Source of the DNA: Mikania micrantha
Lineage: Eukaryota > Streptophyta > Magnoliopsida > Asterales > Asteraceae
Direction of reading: 5' to 3'
Assembly: GCA_009363875.1 (NCBI GenBank)
Contig: CM018680.1
Coordinates: 65,879,279 to 65,943,278 of the forward strand
DNA length: 64,000 nt
The position numbers and the translations under genes are program-made. The notes beneath the pieces were generated by a model, which ran no database searches, had not been told where the DNA came from, and was given only the letters and a program-made list of their open reading frames with translations. Shown piece by piece: positions 57,900 through 64,000 of this stretch. Each line of letters begins with the position of its first letter. The stretch's first letter is position 1.

Positions 57900-58239
57900 G
57901 CTAAACCAAACCTACCACTACGTTCCTTAGTTCTTTCTGAAATGATTTGGACACTCAAAACCAACTTTCACACACGATTACTCTCGAATCAAGTCGCGTA
58001 AAGCTTCAGGTTCTCGTTCTTTTCTTCCTCAATCGAAACCCACTCAAATGCAAACTACGGTAAGTGATTCCTACCTCATTAAACTTGGTTTTGTAACCTG
58101 TACAAAAGCCCTATGGTCTTGATAATGATTGTGACCAGGATCGGTCGAATTTGTTAAGGATTGGGGCTAGGGTTCGTCGGCTTATCAGGGAAGCAGATCT
58201 CAGGTTATATTAAATCTAATTCAAGCTAACTACATTCGT

Positions 58240-58330
58240 GGCTAAAGCCCTAGATCAACTGGTAAACGGACCCCTGTTCCGTTTCAAAGGTCGCAGGTTT
58301 GAGCCCCTTTGGGGCCGATTTTTATAACAT
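58240..58330 (+). repeat. tRNA-like SINE head or tRNA remnant
   Basis: TAGATCAACTGGTAAACGG resembles an A box and GGTTTGAGCCCC a B box, with about 35 bases between. It does not fold into a convincing tRNA. No tail or target duplication was found. Confidence 0.4.
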
Positions 58331-58537
58331 AAAACTTTTTTTTAATATCTTTTCAATTATAATTATTTTTAAAATTCTGTTTTTACAGTTGATTTTTATA
58401 AACAAAAGTCTATAAGTTTACAAAGATAAATATATTTTTCTGTTAAATAAAAATATATATGTATACAATGTATATACATAAATAATAATGAATATTTTAT
58501 TTAAGAAGGGTTTAATGATTTATATATATACACTATT

Positions 58538-58930
58538 CTAGTGCTCGCGCGTTGTAGTGGAAAACACAACACTTAAGTTAATTGTTTTAAAGGTTTGCAT
58601 GTTTCGTTCTTGAGTTATAACCATAACAAAAACAATTTTTTTAACTTGGTAGTTAACTAAAAGTTACTTTAACTACTAACATAAAAGTCAAATGCACCAA
58701 AAATATCAAGAAGTGATTCATTTGTTTTGAAGGGTTTTTTTTTATAATCATTTTATCTCACTTAAATTCTTAAAAGCTACCAATGTGGGACAAAGTGAAA
58801 ACACAAACAAACATTTAGATTATAATTAAAAAGTTGTACCATATGCTATAAGAGTTGTACAATTCTTAATTTTAAGATATTTAAGCAAATTACTATTTGT
58901 CCTTCTAATATGTATTATATATTAGTATAG
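58538..58930 (-). mobile_element. Probable Helitron-like insert in the solo LTR
   Basis: Minus-strand start TCTATACTAATATATAATAC after an A, and end AACGCGCGAGCACTAG. The base after CTAG is A rather than T, and the hairpin is short, so the call is weaker than for the other Helitrons. Confidence 0.4.
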
Positions 58931-60236
58931 ATATTTGTATGTGTATTTCAAATATGTACAAAAATCTTTAACTTATATTTATTTACAAATAACACATAAT
59001 TAGTGTTTAATTATGTTATTCAACATTATATACATTTTAATAAATAACTTTATACATTATTTTTAATTATCATTTTATTCTTGGTATTTACAACTTAATA
59101 TACAAATAATTTTTATATTTCATATATGTTTTATGTTTAGATAAAAACATTTTCTTTTAAAACTTTAATTTCAACTTATTTAACTTACAAAAAACTAATT
59201 TTAAAACATCTAATTTATTTTAAATACGATATCATCAAACTTAGCTACAAATTATTAAATCATAGTAATGCATTGATATTGTTATTTAAAAAAAATCTTT
59301 AAAATTATTTTAGATTTATAATATTTAACTTCTTTAATCTTAAAACATTATAAGGTTTACATTTTAAAGAATTTCAAACTTTAGAAATTTTATTACAAAT
59401 TAAATGTAAATTTTTACACTAAAACCCAATGAGATTTAATATCACTTTAAACAAAGCAATTGTCACATATTCAAACTATACCAAAACAAACCGAAGTCGA
59501 TGAACTATCTAAACTTGGGGATTTCTTAGAGACATAGCTACATAAGCTTATACTTTATGAACTATCTAGGTTGATTGTGATTGTATTTGGGATACAACTT
59601 GAGCTACAACTTGACAATTATTGTGCAAAAGTCATCTCACCTATCAAAGTGAGTATTCATAGCCTCTCTTTAAATTGTTTTGAACTTTTGGGGTGAAACA
59701 TGTAATTTGAACCTACCTTTAACTTATGTACATGTGAACTTAGCTTTGTGGCCTGAATTGTAGAGTTAACTGCGGTGATTGTTTACTACTTCGGCATTGT
59801 TAGGAATGCTAGCTTGGTCAAACATCATTTGTTAACATTATTTAATCCGCGTAGTTTAATTACATGTTTTAGTTCATATTGGCTTATTATCACATGTGAC
59901 AACTTAGCTTTTATCAAACTATTTCATGTGTGTGCTTAAACCTGTGAAGCTCACCAACTCTTTGTAGTTAACCTTGATTTTAAACATGTTTATGGTGGAA
60001 ATGCAAACGAAGCACGCTTTGGACCTAGTTTTAGTATTTATTTGTTTTGTATGTTTGAATTGATTGATGTAATATATTAAAATTTGAATGGTTCGACTAT
60101 GTATTGAATGAATTTGAATTTTTGAATTAAATGTAATGTCTTTTGAATCATTTACAACTTTATACCATGTGCTATGAACAATCTAAACTTCATGACGCCC
60201 CGATGTTTCCGCCATCGGTCAAGGTGTTACACAGAT

Positions 60237-61364
60237 AAAAGTCGCAGTTGTAAAACCATAAATTATAAAACACAAAATTTTTAAATACAAACCACAAATC
60301 CTAAAGCACAAAGGTTTTAAAAATAAAAGTAAAAGATAGAAACGGTCCGTCTCGAAGATATCATTATGAATTGTAAAGTACAAAAGTTTTTAAAATAAGA
60401 GTAAAAAATAAAAATAGGCTAAAATTTGTTACTCATAGAAAAGGTTGAGTCATGCAGCCCTGACGTGATGATAGTCAATCCATCTTAAAACAATAAATTG
60501 AATTATCATAAAAGTTTTTTTTAAAAGAATACATTGTATTATTAATATCATTTAAGTAATTAATCATATTATATATTTCATTAAGAATATCAAAACACGT
60601 AAAAAAACGTTACCACGGCTAAAAATCACACCAAAACAATGTAAAAAATATCACAAACCGCGGCTAAAAATCGCATTTTAAAATCGTGTAAAAAATTATC
60701 ATGAACCATGTCTAAAATCTTATCTAAAGTAACAAAAAAATATCACAAAACGTGACTAAAACTTTTTATGATTAATATTATATAAACGTTACAAATAAAC
60801 GATAATGTATTGACGCGTTCTACGCCTATGAATAACACGCAAAATTTCGGCGATCATTTCGGTTTGAAATTTTTATAAATGTTCATGAGGTAATTGCGAT
60901 TAAATTAATATAATCATGATTGTTATCCGACAACGTAAGGAAATGTTAAAAACATGTGAACATAAAAAATATATAAGTAATGAGAAGGAGACTTAAAAAT
61001 AAAAGTTTAAGGTTTAAGGTTTAAAATGAAACTTTTATAATTAATTCAATCTTCTAGAATGAATCCTTTCATTGTGAATTGAAGAGTCGATCGTTTTACA
61101 CAAAATAATTTAATATTGAATAAGAAAATACTATTACTTGACATTTTTATAAAATTCATTCTAACTATACAACTGTACACATAATATTAATTATTATATA
61201 TTACTGTTTACTTAATGATTGAAGTTCATATTTGTATATATAGTATATAATGATGTATATATGGTAATATAAATTAGCATTTACTCTCTAGTTTTATTTG
61301 TACAAGAAATTTCTTGAAACAATTAATTTCAATTAGTTTTATTTAATTATTTAATCTAAAACTA
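60237..61364. other. Upstream region of the kinase gene
   Basis: 60237-60510 is the right end of copy B. 60590-60770 has an imperfect repeat of about 60 bp with CACGGCTAAAAATC, CGCGGCTAAAAATC and CATGTCTAAAATC units. An AT-rich stretch with TATATATAGTATATAATG (61236-61253) is a possible core promoter about 110 bases before the ATG, but no site is proven. Confidence 0.4.
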
Positions 61365-64000
61365 ATGGCCTTCATGAAGGAGTTCCATCATCTTGAAATC
61401 AAGCTCGAAGATATAAAATCAGCTACCAAGAACTTTGATGATGAAAACATTATTGGGATTGGAGGATTTGGGAAGGTTTACAAAGGATCAATCTCTCGTT
61501 CCACGGGGCGAATCATGGTCTCTTTAAAGCGTCTGGATCGTAGGTATGGGCAAGGAGACCCTGAGTTCCTTAAAGAGATTATGATGCTTTCTCGTTACAA
61601 ACATGAAAATCTAATCTCTCTTCTCGGATTTTGCAACGACGATGGTGAGAAGATTCTTGTGTATGAGCATGCGTTGCATGGAAGTCTTGATCGCCATTTG
61701 AATGCCACTTCACTCACATGGATGCAACGTTTAAAGATATGCCTTGCGGCCGCAAGAGGAATAAGCTATCTCCATGATCCGAGCGGGACACAACAAAGAG
61801 TTCTCCATCGCGATATCAAAAGTGCCAATATCTTACTAGATGAGAGTTGGAATGCTAAGGTTTCTGATTTTGGTTTGTCGAAAATGGGTCCTGCTAATCA
61901 GCAGTACACATATCTTATCTCCAATTTTGTAGGTACCCCTGGTTACCTAGATCCCCAGTATCTTGAGATGTACTTTCTAACGAAAGAATCAGACGTGTAC
62001 TCTTTTGGTGTCGTCTTATTTGAAGTATTGTGTGGGAGGTTATGTTTTGAATACAATGATGGTCGGTTTCATAGTCTAGTGAAAATGTGGAAGCAAAGCT
62101 ATGATCAAAAGAAGCTAGATCATATCATATTTCAAGATTTGAATCAGCAAATGGATCCAAGATCTTTGGAAATCTTTTCAAACATTGCATATCAGTGTTT
62201 GCAGGATACTTATAATCAACGGCCAACTATGACGCGAGTAGTGGAAGAACTTGAGATTGCACTTAAAATTCAGGAAGAACTTGAAATTGCACTTAAAATT
62301 CAAGAAGCTTATGATTTGAAAAGGTATGAAGAACTAATTGCACTTCAAATTCAAGAGACTTATGGTGTGCCCTTGGACTATGAAAGATTGATAAAAACAG
62401 CGGTGCCTCCTCTAATCTACACATCACAAGAGGAACTCAAAATGCTTCTCTTGAAAGGGATCATCCTTAACATGGGAAAAACGGTATGTAATTTCATAGA
62501 TTTTCATCATGAATGATATAACAAATCTTGATTTATAGAATGTTACACATATTTATAGATTATTTTATTTAATTTTTTGCGTGGATAGTTTGTTTCACTC
62601 AATAAAAATGGAGAACATTGTGAAATGATATCAGCAGCAGAATGTTTGGAACCAATTGAAAGTTTATATAACAAATACTCATATGAATATAATTCAAGGT
62701 AATTTGTGTTCTTCCTACCTATTGATTCTAGATTTTTGAGACTATGGTGTTGTTTGTTTTTTCTAAAAACGTATGTGCAGTCTCTTTTATCTGCGCTACG
62801 CAGACAACATGCATGTTGAGATATATATATATATATATATATATCTATTATCTATTATATATAATAAATCAAAATAAAAGAGGACACATGTCATTCATCT
62901 AAACTATCATCACAATAATTTTCCCGCTTCTCTCTCTTATTTAATGCATCATACATTAAATAATAATATAAATTATTGAATACACATTTATACATTTTTA
63001 AATTGAAAATATTTTTTAAGATATTAAACATATATTAATATAAAAAATACTTTTTTTTCAAAATCAAAATTATTATAAAATAAAAAATATTGAAAACGGT
63101 TTTCTAAAATAAAATTTTTGGAAAACAAACTTTGAAAAAGTAATATTGAAAAAAACAATATTATTATTTTATTACTTAAAGTATTAAGTTTTTCAAAATT
63201 TAAATCATATTTTATTTTAAAAAATTGACTTATATTATAAAGATTTTCATTAATGACTATATATTTTTTTTTGTATTTAACCCGTGTTGCTAACCTAGTA
63301 TATATATATATATAGAATGTTTGTTTTTTTCGAACGTCTGCGTGTGCTCTTCTTGATGCAGATTTGACCCATCCACTTCTATGGTCTTCTAAGGTCTGCA
63401 GAGACCACCCATCACCATCGACCACCACCGTCGGCCACCACCACTACCACCGCCACCGTTGGCCACCACTGTCCGCCACCGCCGCCACCACCGTCGGTCA
63501 CCCCCACCACCACAATCACTGTCAGCCATCATTACCATTACCATAGGCCACCACCACCATCTGCCACCACCACCACCATCATCCGTACACCACCATCAAT
63601 TTATTTTAATAGTCAATAGACGTTAAAATACAAACACTCTTACAGACATTTGGTCCCTCTGCAGATGTGATCCACAGACTACGTACATTTTACCTCTTAA
63701 AAACAAACACATATATATAAATAAATCATCATTGTTGTTTCTTGGTGCAGATTTACAATGGGCAGCTATATTGCATTTAATAGGAACTTCAAAACACGAA
63801 TCCGAACCCAGTTCTTGTCATCAAACACAATATACACAGTAAACATTGTGTTCAAACTTATCAACATGAACCCAAAAATCAAATCACCTTATGTAGCACT
63901 TAAATACCATTTACTAGGGAACACACAATCCTTCCTTGTGTCCCTTGCAAACGAGAGAGAAGATGGATGGTTGATGGCTGAATTGTATGTTCTTGCAATC
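61365..64000 (+). CDS. Cytosolic receptor-like protein kinase with C-terminal PP2-like domain (3' end outside window)
   Basis: The kinase resembles the CrRLK1L-type family but has no signal peptide or membrane helix, so it probably acts inside the cell. Exon 1 is 61365-62483 (373 codons), exon 2 62589-62698, exon 3 63751 to beyond the window; all junctions keep frame with GT-AG introns. The kinase domain has GIGGFGKV (31-38), catalytic K55, HRD (148-150) with K152 and N155, DFG (168-170), GTPGYLDP (180-187) and RPTM (276-279). A helical linker follows with ELEIALKIQE duplicated in tandem. Exons 2 and 3 encode SAAECLEP, GSYIAFNRNFKTRIRTQF and DGWLMAELYVLA, typical of PP2-like (phloem lectin-related) domains in this plant kinase group. 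The ATG precedes the conserved FHHLEIKLEDIKSAT start. All catalytic residues are present. The substrate is unknown. Confidence 0.88.
62851..63298 (+). mobile_element. Non-autonomous Helitron in kinase intron 2
   Basis: It starts TCTATTATATATAATAAATC after an A, has GGACACATGTC near its start and TTCCCGCTTCTCTCTC as in its relatives. It ends ACCCGTGTTGCTAACCTAG before a T. The terminal hairpin is eroded. Confidence 0.6.
63405..63600. repeat. CCACCR-type degenerate trinucleotide tract
   Basis: Imperfect CCACCA/CCGCCA/GTCGGCCACC repeats with strong strand asymmetry, inside intron 2. A similar but shorter tract of the opposite strand type is at 634-740. Confidence 0.7.

Larger units (their letters stand above)
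57084..60231 (+). mobile_element. Solo LTR, 3.1 kb, third family
   Basis: It runs TGTAACATTTCTG to GGTGTTACA, flanked by CAGAT (57079-57083 and 60232-60236). Copy A near 18966 (AAGATAAAAG) is unoccupied. It has a TATAAAA box at 57893-57899 followed by a leader-like region. It also contains a tRNA-like stretch near 58240-58330 and a Helitron-like insert near 58538-58930. No interior genes are present. Confidence 0.8.
21655..60510 (+). repeat. Segmental tandem duplication, copy B (heavily expanded)
   Basis: It is collinear with 3705-21290 once insertions are removed (pairs given under copy A). The expansion comes mainly from the 23.7-kb LTR array, the foldback element, the 3.1-kb solo LTR and the block at 51110-53640. 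Confidence 0.8.
62699..63750 (+). other. Intron 2 of the kinase gene, enlarged by insertions
   Basis: The donor is GTAATT at 62699 and the acceptor TGGTGCAG ends at 63750. It contains a TIR-like element (about 62748-63712) with TTTGTTTTTTCTAAAAACGT at the left and an inverted counterpart CTTAAAAACAAACACA at the right. A Helitron lies inside it, and a CCACCR-rich tract at 63405-63600. Confidence 0.65.

Noticed and set aside
58240..58330. Functional tRNA gene
   Set aside because: The A and B boxes are approximate and no cloverleaf with paired acceptor ends could be drawn. A SINE head is more likely.
62484..62516. Kinase ending at TGA 62514-62516 as a short protein without PP2-like exons
   Set aside because: A good GT donor lies at 62484, and the downstream exons restore an in-frame, family-typical continuation. 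A short read-through form is possible but not preferred.

Overview
The window is AT-rich plant nuclear DNA, very probably from an Asteraceae species. The evidence is an intron-split signal peptide peptidase-like gene end, a cytosolic protein kinase joined to a PP2-like domain (an architecture I associate with Asteraceae), Ty3/gypsy elements with methionine-initiator tRNA primer sites, and many hAT, CACTA, PIF/Harbinger, Helitron and SINE insertions. I see only two host genes, one at each edge and both on the + strand. Everything between them is repeats.

Layout. 1-281 holds the last exons of a signal peptide peptidase-like gene. 282-3700 is flank with several short TIR elements and a SINE. About 3705-21290 (copy A) and 21655-60510 (copy B) are two diverged tandem copies of one ancestral segment of roughly 10 kb. 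Each copy later took its own insertions, so each often shows the empty site for the other. Copy A carries a solo LTR (4528-6671), hAT-like elements, a textbook Helitron (8121-8774), an interrupted SINE, a PIF/Harbinger element with a decayed Myb/SANT ORF (13775-15598) and a second solo LTR (19049-21091). Copy B carries a foldback-like element (about 23060-24520), a 23.7-kb nested LTR-retrotransposon array (24561-48283, TSD TTTAT), more Helitron and hAT insertions, a broken gypsy pol fragment (52095-53500) and a 3.1-kb solo LTR (57084-60231).

The 23.7-kb array reads on the minus strand. A coding-poor element (H) has near-identical 2.77-kb LTRs at 34333-37102 and 40657-48283, the second split by a 4.9-kb CACTA element. 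A second H leader is invaded by another gypsy element (G: 5' LTR 30861-33794, primer site, an extra coiled-coil ORF, gag, pol). G breaks off inside pol and is joined to a third, truncated H LTR (24561-25248) at a short microhomology. The best explanation is an unequal-recombination LTR array that received G and then suffered a deletion. None of these elements is intact.

61365-64000 is the kinase/PP2-like gene, which runs off the window; its second intron holds a TIR element and a Helitron. The observations I would follow up first are the array of short hairpins in the H LTRs, where stem sequences change but pairing is kept, and the extra coiled-coil ORF upstream of gag in G. All calls come from reading the sequence by eye; no alignment or database search was run.
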